Made by a program: the position numbers and the translations under genes. A stretch of 64,000 nt of DNA from NCBI RefSeq assembly GCF_001667885.1, contig NZ_LZJW01000040.1, positions 1 to 64,000 of the forward strand, given 5' to 3'. The stretch's first letter is position 1. The number at the start of each line of letters is the position of its first letter. The DNA comes from Mycobacterium scrofulaceum. GTDB taxonomy: Bacteria > Actinomycetota > Actinomycetes > Mycobacteriales > Mycobacteriaceae. Positions 1-9,240 of this stretch are shown here, piece by piece. The notes under the pieces were generated by a model. That model was not told where the DNA came from. It ran no database searches and saw only the letters and a list, made by a program, of their open reading frames with translations.

Positions 1-1
1 C

Positions 2-676
2 GCCCACGGGGTGAGCCCTGACCTGGTGATCGGGCACTCGATGGGCGAGGTCGCCGCGGCCGTGGTGGCCGGCGCGCTCACCCCCGCCCAGGGCCTGCGG
101 GTCACCGCCACCCGCTCCCGGCTGATGGCCCCGCTATCCGGGCAAGGCGGCATGGCTCTACTCGAGCTCGACGCCGCGGCCACCGAGGCGCTGATCGCCG
201 GACACCCGCAGGTCACCCTGGGCATCTACAACTCCCCACGCCAAAGCGTGATCGCCGGACCCACCGACCAAATCGATGAGCTGATCGCCACCGTGCGCGC
301 CGGCAACCGATTCGCCAGCCGGGTCAACATCGAAGTCGCACCCCACAACCCGGCCATGGACCCCCTGCAACCCCTGATGCACGCGGAGCTCGCCGACCTG
401 TCCCCGCGACCGCCGGCCATCCCGATCATCTCCACCACCTACCCCGACCCCACCACCCGCCCAGTCTTCGACGCCGCTCACTGGGCCACCAACATGCGCA
501 ACCCGGTCCACTTCCACCACGCCATCGCCCACGCCGGCACCCACCACCACACCTTCATCGAAATCAGCCCCCACCCACTACTGACCCAAGCCATCCTCGA
601 CACCCTGCACACCGCCCAACACGGAAGCAAATACATCAGCACCGGCACCCTGCAACGCGATACCGACGACACCACC
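2..676 (+). pseudogene. Mas-type polyketide synthase acyltransferase (AT) fragment, open at the window edge
   Basis: This reads as the acyltransferase domain of a mycobacterial type I polyketide synthase of the Mas/Pks2 type. It would load an extender acyl group onto the synthase. The catalytic serine motif GHSMGE is present near the start. The domain then runs through NSPRQSVIAGP, RVNIEVAPHNPAMD, HWATNMRNPVHF and HTFIEISPHPLLTQAI to the usual domain end GTLQRDTDD. The frame is open upstream of base 1, so the 5' part lies outside the window. After about base 676 the frame continues, but the protein no longer resembles a PKS because the DNA there encodes a ketosynthase on the opposite strand. 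The piece is therefore either a broken gene, an inverted AT domain of the neighbouring synthase, or an assembly artefact. The AT identity is firm; the status of the gene is not. Confidence 0.75.
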
Positions 677-690
677 AACGTCGACACCCC
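664..690. other. Head-on junction between plus-strand AT and minus-strand KS coding sequence
   Basis: The last recognisable AT residues on the plus strand (GTLQRDTDD) and the last recognisable KS-AT linker residues on the minus strand (GVSTLVVS) are encoded by the same roughly 25 bases. The short string cgacgacaccac fits both the AT end and the complement of the linker, so the two sequences meet at inverted microhomology. This is the pattern expected from inversion of a segment bounded by the KS-AT linker and the AT end. The second breakpoint would lie left of the window. A mis-joined assembly of repeated PKS modules would look the same. Confidence 0.6.
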
Positions 691-2307
691 GGCGTCCCCG
701 TCTGGCCGGACCGCCGGGGCGACGTCCTGGCCCTGCTCGATCACCACGTGTGCGTTCGTCCCACCGAAGCCGAATGACGACACCCCGGCCCGGCGCGGGT
801 GCTCCCGAGCGGGCCAACTGGTCTGGGTGCGAACGACTTTCATCCGCAATTCGTCGAAGGGGATGTGCGGGTTGGGGCTTTCGAAGCGCTGGTTCGGCGG
901 GATCTGGCCGCGCTGCACCGCCAGCACCGTCTTGATGAAGCCGGCAATGCCCGCCGCCGCCTCGGTGTGCCCGAGGTTCGTCTTGACCGCCCCGATCAGC
1001 AGGGGAGCGTCGTCGGGGCGCCCGCGACCGAGCACCGTGCCGAGGGCGCGCGCCTCGATGGGATCACCCAATAGCGTTCCAGTGCCATGTGTTTCGACGT
1101 AGTCGACGTCGCTCGGCTGCATCCCCGCATTGCTGTAGGCGGCCCGTAAGACCGCCATCTGCGCCGCGGGGTTGGGGGCCATCAGTCCGTTGGACCGGCC
1201 GTCCTGGTTGATCGCCGAGCCGCAGATCACGGCCAGCACCCGGTCGCCGTCCCGCTGCGCGTCGGTCAGCCGCTTGAGCACCACCACGCCCGCACCCTCG
1301 CCGCGCACGAACCCGTCGGCGGCCGCATCGAACGCGCGGCACTTACCCGTCGGCGACAGGGCGCCCACCTGATCGAAGCCGCGAAATACCGCCGGCGACA
1401 ACAACAGGTTCACCCCGGCCGCGATCGCCAGTTGGGAATCCTCGGTCCGAAGGCTCTGACAAGCCAGGTGGATGGCCACCAACGACGACGAGCACGCCGT
1501 GTCGACCGCCACCGAGGGGCCGCGCAGGTCGAGGAAATAGGAGAGACGGTTCGCGATGATGCTCATCGCGCCGCCGGTGTTGCTCCAGCCGTCCACCCCG
1601 CAGAAGTCGTTCGAGGCGATGGCCCCGTATTCGCTCAAGCATGCGCCGGCGAAGACGCCGGTCTGTGACCGGCGCAAGGAGGTTGGCGGAATTCCCGCGT
1701 GCTCCAACGCTTCCCAGGCCACTTCCAGCAGCAGGCGTTGCTGGGGGTCCATCTTGTCCGCTTCACTCGGGGAGATCTCGAAGAACTCGGCGTCGAAGGC
1801 GTCGACGTCCGGCAGGAACGACCCCCAGCGCGTCGTCCGCGCGAGCGCCGCCGCCACGTCGGGTGAGCCGGATTCGAACGGCTGCCAGCGTTCCGGGGGC
1901 ACCTGGCCGATCGTGCAACCGCGTTCGCACAGGAATTTCCATAATGCGTCGGGCCCGGCGATGCCGGGAAAGCGGCACCCCATCCCGATGACGGCGATCG
2001 GCTCGTCGAGTGAGGTTCGTGCCGGGCGCTTGAGTGCGGCGTCCGTCTCGGGCGCGGGCTCGGGTGCGGTGAGGTAGGCGGCCAGGGCGTTGATGGTCGG
2101 GTGCTGCCAGAAGTCGACGGGGGATACCTTCTTGCCCAACAACTCCGAAATTTCGCCGGAGAGCACCACCACCTCGCGGGAGCTCACGCCGAGGTCGGCC
2201 AGCGACAGGTTGGGATCGACCTCGTCCGGTGTGCAACCGATGTTGGTGACCAAGTAATCGACTAACCAGTGGCGGAGGTCATCCTCGCCACCGATGCCTG
2301 ACGTCAT
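677..2307 (-). CDS. Type I polyketide synthase, N-terminal ACP-ketosynthase part, truncated
   Basis: This is the start of a modular polyketide synthase. An acyl carrier domain at residues 8-85 has the carrier motif LGVSS, with Ser43 as likely phosphopantetheine site. A ketosynthase from about residue 105 has the Cys motif DTACSSS and the two His motifs VETHGTGT and [12 protein letters not shown], so its catalytic triad is intact. An ACP-KS start behind a FAAL gene resembles the Pks6 arrangement of M. tuberculosis, though the family name is inference. The ATG overlaps the stop of the upstream ligase gene as ATGA, indicating translational coupling. Recognisable sequence stops in the KS-AT linker (GVSTLVVS) near base 677. 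Beyond that the same frame reads antisense through an AT domain. No AT, reductive domains or terminal ACP follow on this strand, so the gene as assembled cannot make a full synthase. Confidence 0.75.
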
Positions 2308-4058
2308 ACCGTCACGTCCAGCCTGGTGAATCCGTCGCTTTGGTAGCGCTCGACGCACGCCGAGCGCCGAACCTTGCCGCTGGTGGTGATCGGGATGGAT
2401 CCCGGTGACACCAGAACAAGGTCGGCGACGCGCACGCTGTGCGATTTCGAGATCGCCGATGTGACTTCGCGTTTCACCGAGCGGAGTCGCAGCCGTGCCT
2501 CTTCCTCGGACGCTCCGCGCCCCTTCAGTTCGATGATTGCGACCAGCTGCTCGGTGATGTCGTCGGGCACCGAGATCGCCGCGACTCGACCGCCGGTGAT
2601 CTCCTGAATGGTCGCCTCGATGTCGTCGGGGTAATGATTGCGCCCGTCGACGATGAGCAGGTCCTTGATGCGGCCCATGATGAACATCTCGCCGTCGGCG
2701 ATGACGCCGAGGTCGCCCGTCCGCAACCACGGCCCCGCCGGACATCCCGGCGCGGGATTGACCAGTTCGGCCTGGAAAACGCGCGCCGTCTGTTCGGGCT
2801 TTCGCCAGTAGCCGAGGGCCACGTGATCCCCACGCACCCAGATCTCCCCGACGGTGCCCGCGGGGCTCTCGGTCATGGTCTCGGGGTCGACTATTCGCAC
2901 GGCGGCGGGATCGGGCGAACCGTAGCTGATGAGCTCGGTGCCGACCATCCCTTCGGCTCCGCACGGTCGCGCCCGGCCGGCGGTCAAGTGCTCGTAGTCG
3001 AACCGGACCGTCTTGAGCATGGTGCCGGGTTCGGGACCCGCCACGTACAACGTCGCTTCGGCGAGCCCGTAGCAGGGTCGAATCGTCGTCGGGTGCAGGT
3101 TGAAGGGGGCGAATCGGTCGGTGAAGCGCTTGACGGTGGCCACATGGATTCGTTCGCTGCCGCTGACAATCGTCTGCACCTCGCCGAGGTCGAGCCCCGC
3201 CATGTCGTCGTCGGATGTCCTGCGCACGGCCAGCTCGAAAGCGAAATTGGGTGCCGCGGAAAAGCACTGACCGTTGGTGGCAAGCATTTTCATCCAACGG
3301 GCGGGCCGTTGCAGAAACGCCATGGGACTCATCAGCACAGCGCTGCGGTTGGTCACCAGCGGGGCACAAACTCCCAATATCAGGCCCATGTCGTGGAACA
3401 AGGGCAGCCACGACACCAAAGAAAGGTCTGCCGGAAGTTTTTCGGGTTCGCCGAAGAAGGCGTACATGCATTGCGTCACGTTGGTGACGACATTCTTGTG
3501 CGACACGATCACGCCGGCCGGTGTGCGCGTCGAACCGGACGTGTATTGCAGATAGCCGGCACCCGACGCGAAGTGCCGAGCGGGCGGCAGCTCGCGGGTG
3601 GAATCCAGGTCCAGCAGGTCGACTTCGATGACTAACGGCGCGGGGTGGCCGTCCTGGCCGCAGGCGTACTTGTTGACATCGCTGACCACGGCCGACGTGG
3701 TGAGAATGGCAACCGGATTGCAATCCCGCAGCACCGAGGAGATCCGGTCGTCGTGTACGCCGTAGAGCGGTGTGGACAGTGGAACGGCGATGAACCCGGC
3801 CTGCAGCGCACCGAAGAAGGCGGCGACGTATTCCAGTCCCTGCGGCGCCAAGATCGCCACGCGATCACCGGGGGAGCCGCAGAGCGCCAACTCCTCAGCA
3901 ATGATGCGGGCCCGGCGCGAGACCTGGGCCCAGGTGAGGTGTTCGGCAAACCCGGCGGGGTCTTGCTCGTAGTCGATGAACGTGAAGGCTGTCGCGTCGG
4001 GCCGTTGCTCAGCCCGCTCCTGTAGCAAAGCAGGGATGGACGTGTCGGTAACCGGCAT
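2304..4058 (-). CDS. fadD: Long-chain fatty-acyl-AMP ligase (FAAL, FadD family)
   Basis: An adenylate-forming enzyme of about 584 residues that would activate a fatty acid as acyl-AMP and hand it to the ACP of the adjoining polyketide synthase. Visible motifs in order are the phosphate-binding [44 protein letters not shown] and [20 protein letters not shown]. The C-terminal TTSGKVRR contains the probable catalytic lysine. The start at 4058 (MPVTDTS) is preferred over an in-frame ATG 42 bases upstream because ggaaggg precedes it at good spacing. The stop overlaps the PKS start by four bases. The pairing of FAAL with an ACP-first PKS is the usual mycobacterial arrangement for making lipid-linked polyketides. 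The exact substrate and FadD number cannot be told; FadD30-like is a guess from the neighbour. Confidence 0.9.
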   Translation of the reverse strand: MPVTDTSIPALLQERAEQRPDATAFTFIDYEQDPAGFAEHLTWAQVSRRARIIAEELALCGSPGDRVAILAPQGLEYVAAFFGALQAGFIAVPLSTPLYGVHDDRISSVLRDCNPVAILTTSAVVSDVNKYACGQDGHPAPLVIEVDLLDLDSTRELPPARHFASGAGYLQYTSGSTRTPAGVIVSHKNVVTNVTQCMYAFFGEPEKLPADLSLVSWLPLFHDMGLILGVCAPLVTNRSAVLMSPMAFLQRPARWMKMLATNGQCFSAAPNFAFELAVRRTSDDDMAGLDLGEVQTIVSGSERIHVATVKRFTDRFAPFNLHPTTIRPCYGLAEATLYVAGPEPGTMLKTVRFDYEHLTAGRARPCGAEGMVGTELISYGSPDPAAVRIVDPETMTESPAGTVGEIWVRGDHVALGYWRKPEQTARVFQAELVNPAPGCPAGPWLRTGDLGVIADGEMFIMGRIKDLLIVDGRNHYPDDIEATIQEITGGRVAAISVPDDITEQLVAIIELKGRGASEEEARLRLRSVKREVTSAISKSHSVRVADLVLVSPGSIPITTSGKVRRSACVERYQSDGFTRLDVTV

Positions 4059-4612
4059 TGGGGGCCCTTCCAGTTCGCTGACGCCGTTTTTGATGTGCAC
4101 GCGTCTCGCGTGCGGCGCGAAGAGCGGCTTCCCCGGTTACCGACAACCACTCTCGTGAAGCAACCTAAGCATTCTTTGCGGATGAGACCTTCCGATTTAC
4201 AAAATCGATAAGAGATGTAGCCCACATCACAGTGGCCTGGCGGGGGCTGCGTGCCAGGGGAGACGGTTCCGCCGGATCTTGCACGCTATATATGTAGTAC
4301 GCGCCCGTGGCAGGTGATGCAGCTGTTGTACGAGTGACAAATAGTAGTCAGAGTGGCAAGGGCGACTCGGTTTGCACCAAGCGACAGGCTTGGGTCCGTT
4401 GTAGTCCCAGCGCTCGGTTTTGACAACCCCTGGCGGTTCTCGTCGGCGCGGCCGGATGTGACGCCCGCCCGGGTCCGGACCGGCCGGCGGCAACCCGGGG
4501 GCCGGAATCGGCGACGTGCCGGGCGACGCGGTGTTCTTGACGGCAAACTCGCGCGCGATGGGGCCCGGGTGGCTGGCCGGAGCGGGCGGCTCGCCTGCTG
4601 CCGCGCGCGCAG
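4059..4612. other. Gene-free spacer between tesA and the FAAL gene
   Basis: About 550 bases separate two genes read on the minus strand. No open frame here resembles a known protein. Two AT-rich pockets stand out in this G+C-rich DNA, around 4160-4215 and at 4285-4297 (gctatatatgta). Either could hold the promoter of the FAAL-PKS pair, but no clear -35/-10 pair can be named. The length of the gap argues that the FAAL-PKS unit has its own promoter rather than relying on tesA transcription. Confidence 0.35.
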
Positions 4613-5686
<1,074 letters not shown>

Positions 5687-6430
5687 ATGGCCGTGTACCG
5701 AGTCTTTGAAGCGCTCGACGAATTGAGCGCCATCGTTGAAGAAGCACGCGGCGTTCCGATGACGGCCGGCTGCGTGGTGCCCCGCGGTGACGTGCTGGAA
5801 CTGATCGACGACATCAAGGATGCGATCCCCGGCGAGCTGGATGACGCGCAGGATGTGCTCGACGCGCGTGACTCGATGCTGCAGGACGCCAAGTCGCACG
5901 CCGAATCCATGGTGTCCTCGGCGACCACCGAGTCGGACTCGATGCTCAACCACGCCCGCGCGGAGGCCGACCGGCTGTTGTCCGACGCGAAAGCGCAGGC
6001 CGACCGCATGGTGAGCGAGGCGCGCCAGCACAGCGAGCGGATGGTCGGTGAGGCCCGCGAGGAGGCGATGCGCATCGCCACGGCGGCGAAACGCGAGTAC
6101 GAGGCCAGCGTCGGCCGCGCTCAGGCCGAGGCCGACCGGCTGCTGGAGAACGGCAACATCTCCTACGAGAAGGCCGTCCAAGAGGGCATCAAGGAGCAGC
6201 AGCGCCTGGTGTCGCAGAACAGCGTGGTGGAGGCGGCCAACGCCGAAGCCACTCGGCTCATCGACTCGGCGCATGCCGAGGCCGACCGGCTGCGCGGTGA
6301 ATGCGACATCTACGTCGACAACAAGCTCGCCGAGTTCGAGGAATTCCTCAACGGGACGCTGCGTTCCGTGGGACGGGGTCGTCACCAACTCCGCACGGCG
6401 GCGGGCACGCACGACTACGCCGTGCGCTAA
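5687..6430 (+). CDS. sepIVA: DivIVA-domain cell-division protein SepIVA
   Basis: A 247-residue cytoplasmic coiled-coil protein of the DivIVA type, matching M. tuberculosis Rv2927c. In mycobacteria SepIVA localises to septum and pole and is needed for division and cell-envelope growth. The N-terminal part (YRVFEALDELSAIVEEARGVPM) is followed from about residue 50 by a long charged heptad-like region with repeats of HAEADRL, AEADRLL and QADRM, as expected for a coiled coil. No membrane segment or signal peptide is seen. Start is ATG with a strong aggagg six bases before. The next gene (DUF177) begins 56 bases after the stop and reads the same way, so the sepIVA-DUF177-rnc group may be co-transcribed. 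Confidence 0.9.
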   Translation: MAVYRVFEALDELSAIVEEARGVPMTAGCVVPRGDVLELIDDIKDAIPGELDDAQDVLDARDSMLQDAKSHAESMVSSATTESDSMLNHARAEADRLLSDAKAQADRMVSEARQHSERMVGEAREEAMRIATAAKREYEASVGRAQAEADRLLENGNISYEKAVQEGIKEQQRLVSQNSVVEAANAEATRLIDSAHAEADRLRGECDIYVDNKLAEFEEFLNGTLRSVGRGRHQLRTAAGTHDYAVR

Positions 6431-6486
6431 ACCCTGCAGGCGGCGGTGCGCTGGCATTATGCGGCGCGCGCCGTAGGATTTCTGCT

Positions 6487-7071
6487 ATGACGCGGCAGCA
6501 CAGCACGACCTCGCAGCGCCGTCAGAGCTCGCCGATGTCGATCGACATCACCAAGCTGGGGCGGCGCCCCGGCGCGATGGTGACCTTGCGCAAGACCGTG
6601 CCCAGCCCGTCGCGCATCGGCCTGGACATGATCGCGATCGCGCAGGACGCTCCGTTGGAACTGGACCTGCAGATTCAGTCCGTCTCCGAAGGCGTCTTGG
6701 TGACGGGGACGGTGGATGCGCCCACGGTGGGCGAATGCTCCCGCTGCCTGACGCCGGTCAACGGTCGGGTGCAGGTCAGGTTGACCGAGTTGTTCGCCTA
6801 TCCCGACAGCACGACGGAGGCGACCACCGAGGAGGACGAGGTGGGCCACATCGTCGACGACACCATCGACCTCGAGCAGTCGATCGTCGACGCCGTGGGG
6901 CTGGAGCTGCCGTTCGCGCCGGTGTGCACACCCGACTGCCCGGGGCTGTGCCCCGAATGTGGGGTCGCCCTGGCGGCCGAGCCCGGCCATCGGCACGATC
7001 GCATCGACCCGCGGTGGGCCAAACTGGCCGGCATGTTCCCCGAGCCCGACTCGCCGCGGGGTGAGCAATGA
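6487..7071 (+). CDS. DUF177 (YceD family) protein
   Basis: A 194-residue protein of the YceD/DUF177 family, often found next to ribosomal protein L32 genes and implicated in 23S rRNA or ribosome metabolism in other bacteria. Features seen are a basic N-terminus, ECSRCL in the middle, and a cysteine-rich C-terminal segment ([13 protein letters not shown]) that could bind zinc. Here it is joined to rnc, not to rpmF. The ATG at 6487 is chosen because the protein family starts nearby; the longer open frame upstream runs through sepIVA DNA. Its stop overlaps the rnc start by four bases, so coupled translation with ribonuclease III is likely. Biochemical role is not known from sequence. Confidence 0.88.
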   Translation: MTRQHSTTSQRRQSSPMSIDITKLGRRPGAMVTLRKTVPSPSRIGLDMIAIAQDAPLELDLQIQSVSEGVLVTGTVDAPTVGECSRCLTPVNGRVQVRLTELFAYPDSTTEATTEEDEVGHIVDDTIDLEQSIVDAVGLELPFAPVCTPDCPGLCPECGVALAAEPGHRHDRIDPRWAKLAGMFPEPDSPRGEQ

Positions 7072-7781
7072 CGTCGCGCCAGGATCTGCTCGACGCGCTC
7101 GGGGTCGAGCTGCCCGATGAGCTGCTCTCGCTGGCGTTGACGCATCGCAGCTATGCCTACGAGCACGGCGGCCTGCCCACCAACGAACGCCTGGAATTTC
7201 TTGGCGACGCGGTGCTGGGTCTGACCATCACCGACGAGCTCTACCACCGCCACCCCGACCGCTCCGAAGGTGACCTGGCCAAGCTGCGGGCCAGCGTCGT
7301 CAACACCCAGGCGCTGGCCGATGTCGCCCGCAAGCTGTCCCCGGACGGCCTGGGCGTTCACCTGTATCTCGGGCGCGGGGAAGCCAACACCGGCGGCGCC
7401 GACAAGTCGAGCATCCTGGCCGACGGGATGGAATCGCTGCTGGGCGCCATCTATCTGCAGCACGGGATCGACACCGCTCGCGAAGTGATCCTGCGGCTCT
7501 TCGGCGGGCTGTTGGACGCGGCGCCCACGCTGGGGGCCGGGCTGGACTGGAAGACCAGCCTGCAGGAGCTGACCGCCGCCCGGGGCATGGGCGCGCCGTC
7601 CTACGTCGTCACCTCCACCGGCCCGGACCACGACAAGGAATTCACGGCGGTCGTCGTCGTGATGGACACCGAATACGGCTCGGGCGTCGGGCGCTCCAAG
7701 AAGGAAGCCGAACAGAAGGCCGCGGCCGCCACCTGGAAAGCCCTCGAAGAGCTGGACCCCGCCGGGAAAACGTCGGTCTAG
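7068..7781 (+). CDS. rnc: Ribonuclease III
   Basis: Double-strand-specific endoribonuclease that processes rRNA precursors and structured mRNAs. The 237-residue protein has the usual two domains. The nuclease domain carries signature [12 protein letters not shown] at residues 39-50 and the second acidic cluster [12 protein letters not shown] near 120. A C-terminal double-strand RNA-binding domain runs from DWKTSLQEL to [16 protein letters not shown]. Start ATG overlaps the DUF177 stop. The stop codon is followed at once by three copies of a 55/56-base tandem repeat before fpg, so any coupling of rnc and fpg expression passes through that repeat. Confidence 0.96.
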   Translation: MTSRQDLLDALGVELPDELLSLALTHRSYAYEHGGLPTNERLEFLGDAVLGLTITDELYHRHPDRSEGDLAKLRASVVNTQALADVARKLSPDGLGVHLYLGRGEANTGGADKSSILADGMESLLGAIYLQHGIDTAREVILRLFGGLLDAAPTLGAGLDWKTSLQELTAARGMGAPSYVVTSTGPDHDKEFTAVVVVMDTEYGSGVGRSKKEAEQKAAAATWKALEELDPAGKTSV

Positions 7782-7935
7782 ATGACCCCGTCGCCCGGCT
7801 TCCCCGCGCTTGGGATCATCACGCGAACCGATGGTGATGACCCCCGTCGCCCGGCTTCGCCGCGCTTGGGATCATCACGCGAATCGATGGTGATGACCCC
7901 CGTCGCCCGGCTTCGTCGCGCTTGGGATCATCACT
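7781..7935 (+). repeat. Tandem repeat, 55/56-bp unit, 2.8 copies, between rnc and fpg
   Basis: Copies begin with gatgaccccc at 7781, 7836 and 7892. They differ only at a few bases (a C-run length, accgatgg or atcgatgg, and one codon-like site). The last copy is cut after gggatcatcac. Each unit contains inverted halves: gtgatgacccc pairs with gggatcatcac, so each copy could fold into a hairpin. The array starts at the rnc stop codon and ends two bases before the fpg start, filling the whole spacer. Size and placement resemble mycobacterial MIRU/VNTR loci, whose copy number varies between strains. There are no unique spacers, so it is not a CRISPR array. Confidence 0.9.
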
Positions 7936-7937
7936 AG

Positions 7938-8798
7938 GTGCCTGAACTGCCCGAAGTCGAGGTGGTGCGCCGCGGCTTGCAGGCCCGGGTCGTCGGCAAA
8001 ACGATCACGGCCGTTCGGGTGCATCACCCGCGCGCGGTGCGCCGCCACGAGGCCGGTCCCGCCGACCTCACCGCCCGGCTGCTCGACGCGCGCATCACCG
8101 GCACCGATCGGCGCGGCAAGTACCTGTGGCTGCTGCTCGACGGCCCCCAGGACCCGGACACCGCGCTCGTCGTGCACCTCGGGATGAGCGGGCAGATGCT
8201 GCTGGGCGAGGTGCCCCGCGCCGACCACGTGCGCATCTCCGCGCTGCTCGACGACGGGACCGTGCTGAGCTTCGCCGACCAACGCACCTTCGGCGGCTGG
8301 ATGCTCGCCGACCTGGTGACCGTCGACGGCAGCGTCGTCCCGGCCCCCGTCGCGCACCTGGCGCGTGACCCGCTGGACCCGCTTTTCGACCGCGACGCCG
8401 TCGTGAACGTGTTGCGGCGCAAGCACTCCGAGATCAAGCGGCAGCTTCTGGATCAGACCGTGGTGTCGGGCATCGGCAACGTCTACGCCGACGAGGCGCT
8501 GTGGCGCGCCAAGGTCAACGGGGCCCGCATCGCCGCCACGCTGAGCCGCCGCCAGTTGGCCGCCGTCCTGGACGCCGCGGCCGACGTGATGCGCGACGCG
8601 CTGGCGCAGGGCGGGACGTCGTTCGACTCGCTGTACATCAACGTCAACGGCGAATCCGGTTACTTCGACCGGTCGCTGGACGCCTACGGCCGCGAAGGGC
8701 AGAACTGCCGCCGCTGCGGCGCGGTGATACGCCGGGAGAAGTTCATGAACCGCTCGTCGTTCTACTGCCCGAGATGCCAGCCGCGGCCGCGCCTTTGA
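7938..8798 (+). CDS. fpg: Formamidopyrimidine-DNA glycosylase (Fpg/MutM)
   Basis: Bifunctional DNA glycosylase/AP lyase that removes 8-oxoguanine and ring-opened purines. The 286-residue sequence begins PELPEVE, giving the catalytic N-terminal proline after Met removal and the following glutamate. Lys61 lies in [10 protein letters not shown], the helix-two-turn-helix is in the middle ([13 protein letters not shown]), and the C-terminus is a zinc finger with CRRCG and CPRCQ. Start is GTG directly after the tandem repeat with no good ribosome-binding site visible, which is odd. Translation may depend on the repeat or be leaderless. Mycobacteria rely heavily on base-excision repair for oxidised guanine. 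Confidence 0.96.
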   Translation: MPELPEVEVVRRGLQARVVGKTITAVRVHHPRAVRRHEAGPADLTARLLDARITGTDRRGKYLWLLLDGPQDPDTALVVHLGMSGQMLLGEVPRADHVRISALLDDGTVLSFADQRTFGGWMLADLVTVDGSVVPAPVAHLARDPLDPLFDRDAVVNVLRRKHSEIKRQLLDQTVVSGIGNVYADEALWRAKVNGARIAATLSRRQLAAVLDAAADVMRDALAQGGTSFDSLYINVNGESGYFDRSLDAYGREGQNCRRCGAVIRREKFMNRSSFYCPRCQPRPRL

Positions 8799-8816
8799 AT
8801 GTGCGAGCAGGGCATT

Positions 8817-8871
8817 GAGCGTGCACCCACGGTTGCGACACGCCGAGGGACGTCACCCGGGGCGCACGCTC
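8817..8871. repeat. Palindromic intergenic element, copy 1 (after fpg)
   Basis: The element opens gagcgtgcaccca and closes gggcgcacgctc, which pair over about 11 of 12 positions with one wobble or mismatch. The interior is gacacgccgaggg-like. The same design recurs at 11715-11773 and 47911-47981. Copy 1 lies between fpg and feoA in the same orientation. It can fold into one long stem and may act as a transcription terminator or be a dispersed mobile repeat. Confidence 0.7.
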
Positions 8872-8900
8872 GATGGGCGCCGGCCGGACGTTTGCAAGAA

Positions 8901-8920
8901 AGGTGAGGATATCCTCACCT
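8901..8920. promoter_or_regulatory. Perfect 20-bp palindrome upstream of feoA, probable metalloregulator operator
   Basis: aggtgaggatatcctcacct equals its own reverse complement. It sits 32 bases before the feoA start. The aggtnagg...cctnacct half-sites recall boxes for DtxR/IdeR/MntR-type repressors (IdeR consensus ttaggttaggctaacctaa), but the spacing differs from a canonical IdeR box, so the regulator may be another DtxR-family member. Since FeoAB imports ferrous iron, repression under metal excess is a sensible reading. Confidence 0.7.
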
Positions 8921-8952
8921 CGCGTCGTTATCCTGGGTGGCATGGTGAACCG

Positions 8953-9240
8953 ATGGAGTTGGGTCGGCTAGTGCGGAGCTCGCTTGAATCGGGTTCGCCG
9001 ACCGTGCTGGCTCAGCTCGCGCCGGGCCAGCGGGCGACCGTCCTGGGCGTGGCGCCGGCGGCGTCTGCCGTGGTAGCGGGCCGACTGCGGCAGCTTGGCT
9101 TCCGGCCGGCATCGGACGTCGAGGTCATCCGGCGGGCGCCGATGGGCGACCCGACCATCTACCGCGTCCAGGACACCGAGCTGTGCCTGCGCCGCCGCGA
9201 GGCGCGGCTGATCCAAGTCGACCCCGGGAGCGTCGCATGA
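8953..9240 (+). CDS. feoA: Ferrous iron transport protein A (FeoA)
   Basis: Small SH3-like cytoplasmic protein of 95 residues that assists the FeoB iron transporter. The family pattern is seen as LAQLAPGQRATVLGV, LRQLGFRPASDVEVIRRAPMGDP and an end ELCLRRREARLIQV. Start ATG at 8953 follows a short stretch after the palindromic operator, and the gene ends in an ATGA overlap with feoB, so the two are translated together. I recall no feoAB at this place in M. tuberculosis, so the pair looks like an accessory insertion in an otherwise conserved neighbourhood. Confidence 0.88.
   Translation: MELGRLVRSSLESGSPTVLAQLAPGQRATVLGVAPAASAVVAGRLRQLGFRPASDVEVIRRAPMGDPTIYRVQDTELCLRRREARLIQVDPGSVA

Noticed and set aside
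478..3723. One 1081-residue minus-strand protein spanning the PKS start and much of the FAAL gene
   Set aside because: Only the part from 2307 to about 677 is PKS. Upstream it is the FAAL gene in the wrong frame, and downstream it is antisense to the AT domain.
7781..7935. CRISPR array
   Set aside because: Direct repeats are contiguous with no unique spacers and no cas genes nearby.
8901..8920. Canonical IdeR iron box
   Set aside because: Half-sites are related, but the 19-base IdeR consensus is not met; listed instead as an undefined DtxR-like operator.
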